7,203 nt of DNA from Chromatiales bacterium (GTDB lineage: Bacteria > Pseudomonadota > Gammaproteobacteria > SZUA-152): the NCBI GenBank assembly GCA_026999335.1, contig JALTPW010000926.1:1-7203 (forward strand). Reading direction: 5' to 3'. The notes beneath the pieces were generated by a model that made no database searches, had not been told where the DNA came from, and worked only from the letters and a program-made list of their open reading frames with translations. Below, one piece after another: positions 1-6,797 of the stretch. The stretch's first letter is position 1. Every line of letters begins with the position of its first letter. The translations under genes were made by a program, and so were the position numbers.

Positions 1-325
1 AGTGCCATTTCGTGTATTGTACTGCCAGTTCAAACACTTAGGCGTCTGCATAAAAAATCTGCACCGTCCGCAGCTTGGCGAGCGGCCATTTCTGGCTTGC
101 GGCTAAAACAGGCCGGAATGACGCTAGTCGCAGCAAGCTACAGGGAATTTGATCCCAAGAAATTAAAAAAATTAAAGGGCGCTTACTTTTGCTGCTGCAC
201 AAGCTGGGGCCAATGCGGGGTGGGAGAACTCCCTATCCCGTGGCTTGCCGAAGAACCGCCTTTGCCGCTTCCCTGCGCGCTGTCAAGTCTTGAAGTTCCC
301 CGCCTGAGGGCGGAAACTTGCGCCC
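1..325. other. Upstream region without a supported gene
   Basis: I see no convincing gene here. One forward frame is open from the window edge to base 459, but its peptide is low-quality (runs of Lys, Cys, Pro and Arg), it overlaps the start of dnaE, and it matches nothing I know. An A/T-rich tract at 159-177 follows a TTGATC hexamer at 149-154, which could be part of a dnaE promoter, but no good -10 hexamer lies at the right distance. A small palindrome GGGAG-AA-CTCCC sits at 222-233. The only clear structure is the hairpin at 293-319. The C-terminus of an upstream gene could lie at the very left edge, but I cannot recognise one. Confidence 0.5.
293..319 (+). promoter_or_regulatory. Hairpin in the dnaE leader, ending 6 bases before the start codon
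   Basis: AAGTT (293-297) pairs with AACTT (315-319), and CCGCC (300-304) pairs with GGCGG (309-313) around a TGAG loop. A small asymmetric internal loop separates the two stems. The only Shine-Dalgarno-like purine stretch before dnaE (GAGGGCGG, 306-313) lies in the loop and right arm, so folding could hide it. The pairing is read directly from the sequence; any role in limiting DnaE translation is inference. Confidence 0.45.
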
Positions 326-3300
326 ATGAGTCCAGCCTTCGTCCACCTCCGCTGTCATACCGAATACTCCCTCGTCGATGGCATTCTGCGCGTCAAACCG
401 TTGGTGAATACGGTGGCGGAGCAGGGCATGCCCGCCGTTGCCGTCACCGATCAGAGTAACCTGTTTTCCATGGTGAAGTTCTACCGTGCGGCCATTGCGC
501 GCGGCGTAAAACCCATCATTGGCGTGGACATGTGGCTGGCCAATGACGATGAGCCGATGCGGCCCCACCGGCTGGTGCTGTTGTGCCAGACCAATGAAGG
601 CTACCGCAACCTCACCCAACTGGTGTCGCGCACCTATACCGAGGGTCAGCAGCGTGGCATTCCCATCCTCGAATCGTCGTGGCTGGAGGGGCAGACGGAT
701 GGCTTGATCGCCCTCTCCGGTGGTCGCGATGGTGATGTTGGCCGCGCGCTGCTGGCCGGCGATCAGGAACGCGCCTGGCATTGCCTGGCCCACTGGCGGC
801 ATCTGTTCCCGGATCGTTACTACCTGGAATTGCAGCGTACCGGCCGTCCCGGAGAGGAAGAGTATCTGCACGCCGCTGTGGCCCTGGCCCAGGCGGCGGA
901 GCTGCCGGTGGTGGCCACCAATGATGTGTGTTTTTTGCAGACCGACGATTTTGACGCCCATGAGACGCGCGTCTGCATCCACGACGGACGTACTCTGGAC
1001 GACCCGCGACGGCCGAAGAATTATTCACCGCAGCAGTATCTGCGCACCCCGGTGGAGATGGCCGAGCAGTTTGCCGACATCCCCGAGGCATTGGAAAACA
1101 CACTGGAGATCGCCAAGCGTTGCAACGTCGAGTTGATCCTGGGTGAGAATTTCCTGCCCGACTTTCCGATTCCCGAGGGCATGACCGAGGCAGAATTTTT
1201 TCGCCAGCAGTCACAAGAAGGCCTGGAGGCCCGGCTTGACAAGCTGTTTGATCGCAACGCCGCTGATTTCGCGGAGAAACGCAAGCCCTACGACGAACGT
1301 CTGGAGATCGAGCTGGACGTCATCAACGGCATGGGTTTTCCCGGCTACTTCCTGATCGTCGCCGATTTCATCCGCTGGGCCAAGAATAACGGCGTGCCGG
1401 TGGGCCCGGGGCGTGGTTCCGGCGCCGGTTCGTTGGTGGCCTATGCGCTGACCATTACCGACCTCGATCCGCTGGAATATGACCTGCTGTTCGAACGTTT
1501 CCTTAACCCCGAGCGTGTCTCCATGCCCGACTTTGACGTCGATTTCTGCATGGAGGGCCGTGACCGCGTCATCGATTATGTGGCCGGCCTCTACGGGCGC
1601 GACAAGGTCTCGCAGATCATTACTTACGGCTCCATGGCTGCCAAGGCGGTGGTGCGCGACGTGGGCCGTGTCATGGGCCACCCCTATGGCTTCGTCGACC
1701 GCATCTCCAAGATGATCCCCTTCGAGGTGGGCATCAGTCTGGAAAAAGCCATTGCCCAGGAGGAGCCGTTAGCACAGCTGATTGCCGACGACGAGGAGGT
1801 GGCCAGCCTCATCGAGATGGCGAAGAAGCTGGAAGGGCTGGCGCGCAACGCCGGCAAACATGCCGGTGGCGTGGTCATCGCGCCGACCAAGCTCACGGAC
1901 TTCTGCCCACTGTACTGCGAACAGGGGGGGGACAGCATTGTCAGTCAGTTCGACAAGGACGATGTGGAGGCGGTGGGTCTGGTCAAGTTCGATTTTCTCG
2001 GTCTGCGCACCCTGACCATCATCGACTGGGCGCTGGACAATATCGAGAAGCAGAAAGGCAGGGATGCCCGGCCCGATATCGAGACCATTCCGCTGGATGA
2101 CAAGGCCGCCTTTGCCTTGCTCAAGGCCTGCCAGACCACGGCCGTATTTCAGCTGGAATCACGCGGCATGAAGGATCTCATCAAGCGCCTGCAGCCGGAT
2201 GACTTTGAGGACATTATCGCCCTGGTGGCCCTGTTTCGCCCGGGGCCGCTGCAGTCGGGCATGGTGGACGACTTCATCAACGTCAAGCACAAACGCAAGA
2301 AGGCGGAATATCCGCACCCGGATATCAAATACATCCTCGAACCCACCTATGGCGTCATCCTCTATCAGGAACAGGTGATGCAGATCGCTCAGGTGCTGGC
2401 CGGTTACACCCTCGGCGGCGCCGACATGCTGCGCCGCGCCATGGGTAAGAAAAAGCCGGAGGAGATGGCCAAGCAGCGTGAGATCTTCACCGAGGGCGCG
2501 CTGGCGCAGGGGGTGGCGGAAAAGACCGCTACTTACATCTTCGACCTGATGGAGAAGTTCGCCGGTTACGGCTTCAACAAATCACACTCCGCAGCCTATG
2601 CGCTGGTGTCCTATCAGACCGCCTGGCTCAAGGCCCATTACCCGGCGGCCTTCATGGCTGCAGTGATGTCCGCCGATATGGATACCACCGACAAGGTGGT
2701 GACCCTCATCGAAGAATGCCGCGAGCTGCAACTGGAGGTGGTGTCACCCGATGTCAACACCAGCCACTACAAGTTCACGGTGAAGGACGACACGGCCATT
2801 TTTTACGGCCTGGGCGCGGTGAAGGGGGTGGGCGAGGGCGCTATCGAGGGCATTATCAACAGTCGTGAAGAGGACGGTCCGTTCAAGGATCTGTTCGATT
2901 TCTGCCAGCGCATCGATCTTAAAAAGGCCAACCGCCGCACCCTCGAGGCCTTGATCCGCGCCGGTGCCCTCGACAACCTTGGCCTCAACTCTGGTTCCAG
3001 CTCTGGCCCCACCGTTTCTTCGGGAGAGAAACGGGACGCACGCAGTGCGCCCGAAGGGCACGCGCCAGGGAAGGCGCGTGTCAACCGCGCCACCCTGATG
3101 GCGACCCTGGACACCGCCGTGCAGATGGCCGAACAGCGTCACAAGGATACCGCCGCCGGGCAAAACGACATGTTCGCCCTTATGGAGCCGGAGCAGAGTG
3201 CCACCGGCACCTTCATCGACGCCCCGGACTGGGACGACGAAATCCGTCTCAATGGCGAAAAAGAGACCCTCGGCCTGTACCTCACCGGCCACCCCATCGA

Positions 3301-3874
3301 CCGCTACGAGGCCGAGTTGGCCGGTATCATCAGCCACCGCATCTGTGACCTCAATCCCAGCGGTGAGCAGACCATCATCGTCGCCGGGCTGGTGGTGGCC
3401 ATGCGTACCATGAATACCCGCCGCGGCGACCGCATGGCCTTTGTCACTTTGGACGACCGCAGTGGCCGGCTGGAACTGGCGGTATTTTCCGACACCTATC
3501 AGCACTACCGTGACCTGTTGGTGAAGGATCGCCTGGTGGTGGTGGAGGGTGAGGTGAGCGTGGACGATTATTCTGGCGGCATCAAGATGAGTGCACGCCA
3601 GGTGTATGACATCGACAACGCCCGTGAATCCTTCGCCAAGCGGCTGGTGCTGACGCTCAAGCAGGCGCAGGCGGTGAATGGTTTCGTGCAGGATCTGGCG
3701 CAGGTGCTGACGCCGTTCCGCGAGGGCCGCTGTGCGGTGCGGGTGGAATACCACCGTTGCGACGCCCGGGCCCAGCTCACCCTCGGTCCTGACTGGCGCG
3801 TGCGTCCCAGCGACGAGTTGCTGCGCCGCATTACCGAGCTGGCTGGTGAGGGCAGTGTGCGGATTGAGTATTGA
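326..3874 (+). CDS. dnaE: DNA polymerase III subunit alpha (DnaE)
   Basis: This is the catalytic 5'-3' polymerase subunit of the replicative DNA polymerase III core; in the family it works with the epsilon proofreading subunit, the beta clamp and the clamp loader. The 1182-residue product is full length (E. coli 1160). In order: an N-terminal PHP domain beginning VHLRCHTEYS, where HLR replaces the metal-binding HLH, as in the inactive E. coli PHP domain; the GPGRGSGAGS loop (residues 360-369); the palm motif PDFDVDF with catalytic D402 and D404; the third catalytic aspartate D556 in KFDFLGLRT; fingers with FRPGPLQSGMV and GYGFNKSHSAAYA; a clamp-binding motif QNDMF (946-950); an OB fold near 1016-1095; and a C-terminal domain. 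The start matches the family N-terminus, though no well-spaced ribosome site is visible. Oddity: residues 889-920 are a Ser/Gly/Arg/Pro-rich insert just before the clamp motif, described separately. Bases 1924-1931 are a run of eight G. Confidence 0.98.
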   Translation: MSPAFVHLRCHTEYSLVDGILRVKPLVNTVAEQGMPAVAVTDQSNLFSMVKFYRAAIARGVKPIIGVDMWLANDDEPMRPHRLVLLCQTNEGYRNLTQLVSRTYTEGQQRGIPILESSWLEGQTDGLIALSGGRDGDVGRALLAGDQERAWHCLAHWRHLFPDRYYLELQRTGRPGEEEYLHAAVALAQAAELPVVATNDVCFLQTDDFDAHETRVCIHDGRTLDDPRRPKNYSPQQYLRTPVEMAEQFADIPEALENTLEIAKRCNVELILGENFLPDFPIPEGMTEAEFFRQQSQEGLEARLDKLFDRNAADFAEKRKPYDERLEIELDVINGMGFPGYFLIVADFIRWAKNNGVPVGPGRGSGAGSLVAYALTITDLDPLEYDLLFERFLNPERVSMPDFDVDFCMEGRDRVIDYVAGLYGRDKVSQIITYGSMAAKAVVRDVGRVMGHPYGFVDRISKMIPFEVGISLEKAIAQEEPLAQLIADDEEVASLIEMAKKLEGLARNAGKHAGGVVIAPTKLTDFCPLYCEQGGDSIVSQFDKDDVEAVGLVKFDFLGLRTLTIIDWALDNIEKQKGRDARPDIETIPLDDKAAFALLKACQTTAVFQLESRGMKDLIKRLQPDDFEDIIALVALFRPGPLQSGMVDDFINVKHKRKKAEYPHPDIKYILEPTYGVILYQEQVMQIAQVLAGYTLGGADMLRRAMGKKKPEEMAKQREIFTEGALAQGVAEKTATYIFDLMEKFAGYGFNKSHSAAYALVSYQTAWLKAHYPAAFMAAVMSADMDTTDKVVTLIEECRELQLEVVSPDVNTSHYKFTVKDDTAIFYGLGAVKGVGEGAIEGIINSREEDGPFKDLFDFCQRIDLKKANRRTLEALIRAGALDNLGLNSGSSSGPTVSSGEKRDARSAPEGHAPGKARVNRATLMATLDTAVQMAEQRHKDTAAGQNDMFALMEPEQSATGTFIDAPDWDDEIRLNGEKETLGLYLTGHPIDRYEAELAGIISHRICDLNPSGEQTIIVAGLVVAMRTMNTRRGDRMAFVTLDDRSGRLELAVFSDTYQHYRDLLVKDRLVVVEGEVSVDDYSGGIKMSARQVYDIDNARESFAKRLVLTLKQAQAVNGFVQDLAQVLTPFREGRCAVRVEYHRCDARAQLTLGPDWRVRPSDELLRRITELAGEGSVRIEY
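2990..3085 (+). repeat. In-frame palindromic insert within dnaE
   Basis: This 96-base (32-codon) stretch has no counterpart in E. coli DnaE as I recall it, where GPHRAALM corresponds to GLN...NRATLM here. Four hairpins follow one another: CCGTTTCT (3012-3019) with AGAAACGG (3027-3034); CGCAC (3037-3041) with GTGCG (3045-3049); GCCC (3049-3052) with GGGC (3056-3059); and CACGCGCC (3059-3066) with GGCGCGTG (3073-3080). TCAAC occurs just before it (2985-2989) and at its end (3081-3085), as a target-site duplication would. A 91-base insert plus a 5-base duplication keeps the frame. The encoded Ser/Gly/Pro/Arg-rich segment is probably flexible. It resembles the logic of palindromic elements known inside Rickettsia genes, but I cannot assign a family. 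A lineage-specific linker with chance symmetry is the alternative. Confidence 0.65.
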
Positions 3875-3898
3875 AACGGGCAATACCCTGTGTCTCTG

Positions 3899-3925
3899 GT
3901 AGGAGCGGGCCATGCCCGCGATGGC
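3899..3925 (+). repeat. REP-like palindrome, forward copy
   Basis: The head GTAGGAGC is followed by a perfect stem GCGGGC (3905-3910) and GCCCGC (3914-3919) around a CAT loop. This is the layout of the repetitive extragenic palindromes of Pseudomonas and related gammaproteobacteria. It begins 25 bases after the dnaE stop, a usual place for REPs. The inverted copy at 4195-4217 matches it over 24 positions with one mismatch. It may protect the dnaE mRNA 3' end or aid termination, but no T-run follows. Confidence 0.7.
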
Positions 3926-4029
3926 TTTGTAGTGCCAATATTCTGGCTTGTGGGGCTGTTGGCGAGAGATTGTATTGGCTATCGGTCTGGGGCAGGTTCC
4001 TCGAATGTTCATTTGCCGCTCCGGTGTCG

Positions 4030-4047
4030 CTGAGCCTGCGCTCCCAC
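4030..4047 (-). repeat. Degenerate REP-like palindrome, reverse orientation
   Basis: Read on the reverse strand this begins GTGGGAGCG, close to the GTAGGAGCG head of the copy at 3899, and folds with GAGC (4032-4035) against GCTC (4040-4043). The forward head at 3899 and this reversed head would bound a segment of about 150 bases with imperfect terminal inverted repeats, like a paired REP or small mobile unit. The match is short, so the assignment is tentative. Confidence 0.35.
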
Positions 4048-4064
4048 AACTGAAAAATATATCG

Positions 4065-4073
4065 TGCCATAAT
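4065..4073 (+). promoter_or_regulatory. Possible extended -10 promoter element upstream of accA
   Basis: TGC followed by CATAAT (hexamer 4068-4073, five of six matches to TATAAT) has the extended -10 arrangement, TG one base before the hexamer. No good -35 is visible at 16-18 bases. It would give accA a leader of about 270 bases carrying the T-runs and one REP copy. A second candidate -10, TAAAAT at 4305-4310, is nearer to accA and also lacks a -35. Neither can be proven from sequence alone. Confidence 0.25.
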
Positions 4074-4194
4074 GACCCTGCTGGTTAATATAACTTATTG
4101 TTTTTTTATATTTTTTTTGTGTATTGTTGTCAAAAAACTCGAAGGTGGGTTAGGGCGGCTCTGTACTCTCTGTGGCTTCCTCATTTGTCCACAA

Positions 4195-4217
4195 TCGCGG
4201 GCATGGCCCGCGCCTAC
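4195..4217 (-). repeat. REP-like palindrome, reverse copy
   Basis: The stem CGCGGGC (4196-4202) and GCCCGCG (4206-4212) is perfect over seven pairs around an ATG loop. Read on the reverse strand it starts GTAGGCGCGGGCC and matches the copy at 3899-3922 with one mismatch in 24. The two copies face each other across about 270 bases, so the transcript could also fold over that distance. Confidence 0.7.
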
Positions 4218-4351
4218 GGTGCTTCTCTGTATCCATTATGCCGTTTTGCTATACCTCCTTCCGAACCCGGCAACTAAACTAAAGCAGTCTTCTACTAAAA
4301 CAGGTAAAATCGCCCCTATCTTTTGCAACCCAATACCTCTGGTTATTCCCC

Positions 4352-5311
4352 ATGAACATGCATTTCCTCGAATTTGAACAACCCATCGCCGAGCTGGAAG
4401 CCAAAATCGAAGAGCTTCGCTACGTGGGTTCCGATGCCGAAATCAATATCACCGAAGAGATTTCGCGCTTGCAAACCAAAAGCCGCGAACTCACCGAATC
4501 CATCTTCTCCAAACTCACCCCCTGGCAGGTTTCGCAGATGGCTAGGCACCCCCAGCGTCCCTATACGCTGGATTATATCGAGCGCATGTTCAGCGATTTT
4601 GAAGAACTGCACGGTGATCGCGCCTATGCCGATGACTCCGCCATCGTCGGTGGTGTGGCACGTCTCGAGGGTCGGCCAGTAATGGTGGTTGGCCAGCAAA
4701 AGGGCCGCGACACCACGGAAAAACTCAAGCGCAACTTTGCCATGCCGCGCCCCGAAGGTTACCGCAAGGCCAAGCGTCTGATGGAAATGGCCGAGCGTTT
4801 CAAGATGCCGATCCTCACCTTCATCGATACTCCCGGTGCCTATCCCGGCATCGATGCCGAGGAACGCGGACAGAGCGAAGCCATCGCCCGCAACCTGTTC
4901 ATCATGGCACAGCTCAAGACCCCCATTATCTGTACCGTGATTGGCGAGGGGGGATCCGGTGGTGCGCTGGCCATCGGCGTCGGCGACCGTCTGCTGATGT
5001 TGCAATACGGCACCTATGCGGTCATCTCTCCCGAGGGCTGTTCCACCATTCTGTGGAAGAGCGCGGAAAAGGCCTCCACGGCTGCCGAGGTGATGGGCAT
5101 TACTTCCGAGCGACTCAAGGAACTGGAACTGGTGGATCAGGTCGTCAACGAACCACTGGGCGGAGCCCACCGCGACCTGGATGGCATGGCTAGCAACCTG
5201 AAGGCTGCGTTACTGGAAAATCTTGACGTGCTCGACAGCATCCCGCTCGACAAGCTGTTGGAAAACCGCTATCAGCGCCTGATGCAGTACGGCAATTTCA
5301 CCGAACGCTAG
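4352..5311 (+). CDS. accA: Acetyl-CoA carboxylase carboxyltransferase subunit alpha
   Basis: AccA pairs with AccD to form the carboxyltransferase that moves the carboxyl group from biotinylated BCCP to acetyl-CoA, giving malonyl-CoA for fatty-acid synthesis in the cytoplasm. At 319 residues it has the E. coli length. The N-terminus MNMHFLEFEQPIAELEAKI lines up with E. coli MSLNFLDFEQPIAELEAKI, which fixes the start, although a second ATG lies two codons later and no clear Shine-Dalgarno is visible. Other hallmarks are MARHPQRPYTLDY, HGDRAYADD, TFIDTPGAYPG, ERGQSEAIARNL, the GEGGSGGALAIGVGD loop (from residue 198) that helps form the oxyanion pocket, ISPEGCSTILWKSA and NEPLGGAHR. The Zn finger of the enzyme belongs to AccD, which is not in this window. 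The gene is intact and followed 32 bases later by tilS, so co-transcription is likely. Confidence 0.98.
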   Translation: MNMHFLEFEQPIAELEAKIEELRYVGSDAEINITEEISRLQTKSRELTESIFSKLTPWQVSQMARHPQRPYTLDYIERMFSDFEELHGDRAYADDSAIVGGVARLEGRPVMVVGQQKGRDTTEKLKRNFAMPRPEGYRKAKRLMEMAERFKMPILTFIDTPGAYPGIDAEERGQSEAIARNLFIMAQLKTPIICTVIGEGGSGGALAIGVGDRLLMLQYGTYAVISPEGCSTILWKSAEKASTAAEVMGITSERLKELELVDQVVNEPLGGAHRDLDGMASNLKAALLENLDVLDSIPLDKLLENRYQRLMQYGNFTER

Positions 5312-5343
5312 GCGGTAGCGTCTGGACACCACGATTTTTCATT

Positions 5344-6675
5344 ATGCGTTTCACTCCCGAGGCACTGAGCGACGCCCTTCCCTCGGACATCACACTCCGC
5401 CGTTACTGGATTGCCTTCAGTGGTGGTGTGGATTCGTTGGTACTGCTGCATGCCTTGGCCGCGCTACATGAACACCTGGATGTGCCGCAGCTTGGCGTGG
5501 TGCATGTCAACCATGGCCTCAGCCCGAAAGCGGGGCAGTGGGCTGATCGGTGTGGCCGCCAGTGTGCCGAACTGTCCCTGCCGTTGACCCTGTGTGAAGT
5601 GAATGCGACTCCGGCCGCGGGTGAAAGCCCGGAAGCGGCGGCACGCAATGCCCGCTATCGAGCCCTGGCCGGGCTGATCGAGCCCGGTGATTGTCTGCTC
5701 ACCGCACACCATCAGGACGATCAGGCCGAGACCCTCCTGTTGCAGTTATTGCGCGGCGCAGGCCCAAAAGGGTTGGCGGCCATGCCCATGTTGTCGGCAT
5801 TCTCCCGTGGCTGGCATGCGCGTCCCTTGCTGGATTTTCGTCGTGAAAGCCTTGTTGCCTATGCCGAGGTCAATGCCCTGTCGTGGTTGGAGGATGACAG
5901 CAACGTCGATACCCATTTCGAGCGTAATTTCCTGCGCCATGAAATACTGCCCCGGCTGAAACAGCACTTTCCCGCGCTGGCCAATACCCTGTCGCGCAGT
6001 GCGCGCCGTTGTGCCGAAGCCACTGAGATTCTGCAGGCGCAGGCACGGGCCGATCGACACCCCCTGCAGCTGTCAGCAGACACCCTGTCTGTGAAGGGCC
6101 TGCGTGCGCTGGGTGAAGTGCGTGCGCGTAATGTGTTGCATGACTGGATTCATGCACGGGCATTGCCGGTGCCCTCCGAGGCACAGTTGCAGGCGTTGTG
6201 GCGCAGCGTGATCGGTGCCGCGCGGGATGCGGTGCCGCTAGTGCGATGGCCGGGGGCCGAGGCGCGGCGTTACCGCGATGTCCTTTATGTCATGCGCCCC
6301 CTTGTGGATTTCGATGCCGCTTTGCAGTGCGAGTGGGATTTGTCGGCGCCATTGGCCCTGCCGGGCCTTGGTCAGCTGCGGGCGCTGACGGCTGTGGGTA
6401 CGGGCGTATCGCGTGATTGCCTGGCGGGGAAACGACTTTCCGTGCGCTTCCGCCGGGGGGGGGAGAGGCTCTGCGTCGCAGGTCGCGAGGGCCGTCATTC
6501 ACTGAAAAAACTGTTTCAGGAGGCCGCTGTGCCGCCCTGGCAACGGAACCGAATTCCGCTGGTGTTTGCTGGCGATGAGCTGGTGGCTGTCAGCGGCCAC
6601 TGGGTAGCCTGCTCAGCCGTGGTGGAGGCCGGGCAAGAGGGTATCCTGTTCCAGTTGGAGGTCAGCACTGCGTGA
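5344..6675 (+). CDS. tilS: tRNA(Ile)-lysidine synthase
   Basis: TilS uses ATP and lysine to convert C34 of the CAU anticodon of a tRNA-Ile to lysidine, switching the tRNA from methionine to isoleucine identity and from AUG to AUA reading; it is essential in most bacteria. The N-terminal PP-loop ATPase shows SGGVDS (26-31), VHVNHGLS (53-60), the TAHHQDDQAETLLLQLLRG stretch (120-138) and a DDSN...ERNFLRHEILP block (about 184-203). A middle region (about 215-330) fits the TilS substrate-binding domain. The C-terminal TilS domain (about 362-437) carries RFRRGGER, HSLKKLFQEAAVPPW and the IPLVF...VSGHWV end. The length of 443 is normal (E. coli 432). It starts 32 bases after accA without an obvious Shine-Dalgarno. 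Bases 6455-6463 are nine G in a row inside the RRGGER codons, a spot prone to slippage or sequencing error; the frame reads through intact here. Confidence 0.97.
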   Translation: MRFTPEALSDALPSDITLRRYWIAFSGGVDSLVLLHALAALHEHLDVPQLGVVHVNHGLSPKAGQWADRCGRQCAELSLPLTLCEVNATPAAGESPEAAARNARYRALAGLIEPGDCLLTAHHQDDQAETLLLQLLRGAGPKGLAAMPMLSAFSRGWHARPLLDFRRESLVAYAEVNALSWLEDDSNVDTHFERNFLRHEILPRLKQHFPALANTLSRSARRCAEATEILQAQARADRHPLQLSADTLSVKGLRALGEVRARNVLHDWIHARALPVPSEAQLQALWRSVIGAARDAVPLVRWPGAEARRYRDVLYVMRPLVDFDAALQCEWDLSAPLALPGLGQLRALTAVGTGVSRDCLAGKRLSVRFRRGGERLCVAGREGRHSLKKLFQEAAVPPWQRNRIPLVFAGDELVAVSGHWVACSAVVEAGQEGILFQLEVSTA

Positions 6676-6797
6676 TGAAATATGGCTTCATGACCAATAT
6701 CAGCGTATTTACTACCTGGCCAGCAGCAAAGGATACCGCTTCATTTCTGAAAAAGGATTTCACTAACACCTTATTCCGGGCAATCGGTTTCAAATCA
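6676..6797. other. AT-richer junction between tilS and the cytochrome/FGE gene
   Basis: This 122-base stretch is open in the frame of the downstream gene, but its peptide lacks coding character and would sit ahead of a complete signal peptide, so I read it as leader. It is visibly richer in A and T than tilS. I found no paired -35/-10 hexamers and no GC-rich stem with a T-run, so neither a promoter nor a tilS terminator can be placed. If the start is really at 6675, this is coding sequence translationally coupled to tilS. Confidence 0.4.

Larger units (their letters stand above)
3875..4351. other. 477-base intergenic region between dnaE and accA
   Basis: No gene is supported here. The stretch holds REP-like palindromes at 3899-3925, 4030-4047 and 4195-4217, and an AT-rich island around 4051-4140 with runs of seven and eight T (4101-4107, 4111-4118). 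At its left edge a hairpin, GTATTG (3868-3873) with CAATAC (3881-3886), spans the dnaE stop codon, but it has no following T-run and is not a convincing terminator. Two short forward frames (3871-4053 and 4072-4377) are open, but their peptides look random and the second runs into accA. The gap suggests that accA has its own promoter rather than being read only from dnaE. Confidence 0.6.

Noticed and set aside
97..459. Forward open frame of 120 codons (open from base 1)
   Set aside because: It overlaps the secure dnaE start in another frame and its peptide has no recognisable domain or sensible composition.
233..982. Reverse-strand open frame of 249 codons
   Set aside because: Antisense shadow of the dnaE PHP domain, with no recognisable motif.
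3389..3399. GCTGGTGG, the E. coli Chi octamer, here and in tilS near 6578
   Set aside because: It falls on common Leu-Val codons (CTG GTG), and Chi sequence varies between lineages, so this is not evidence of function.
2744..4012. Reverse-strand open frame of 422 codons
   Set aside because: It lies antisense to the conserved 3' third of dnaE, where GC-rich codon bias opens the opposite strand; its peptide is His/Gly/Val-rich and matches no family I know.
4084..4118. Possible terminator from GTTA/TAAC plus T-runs
   Set aside because: The stem is only four A/T-rich pairs, too weak for an intrinsic terminator despite the T-runs.
4072..4377. Forward open frame of 101 codons with a hydrophobic start
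   Set aside because: It runs across the T-rich island and a REP copy into accA; the hydrophobic residues come from the T-runs, and it has no ribosome site or known relatives.
4343..5170. Reverse-strand open frame of 275 codons
   Set aside because: Antisense shadow of accA, whose sense reading is unmistakable.
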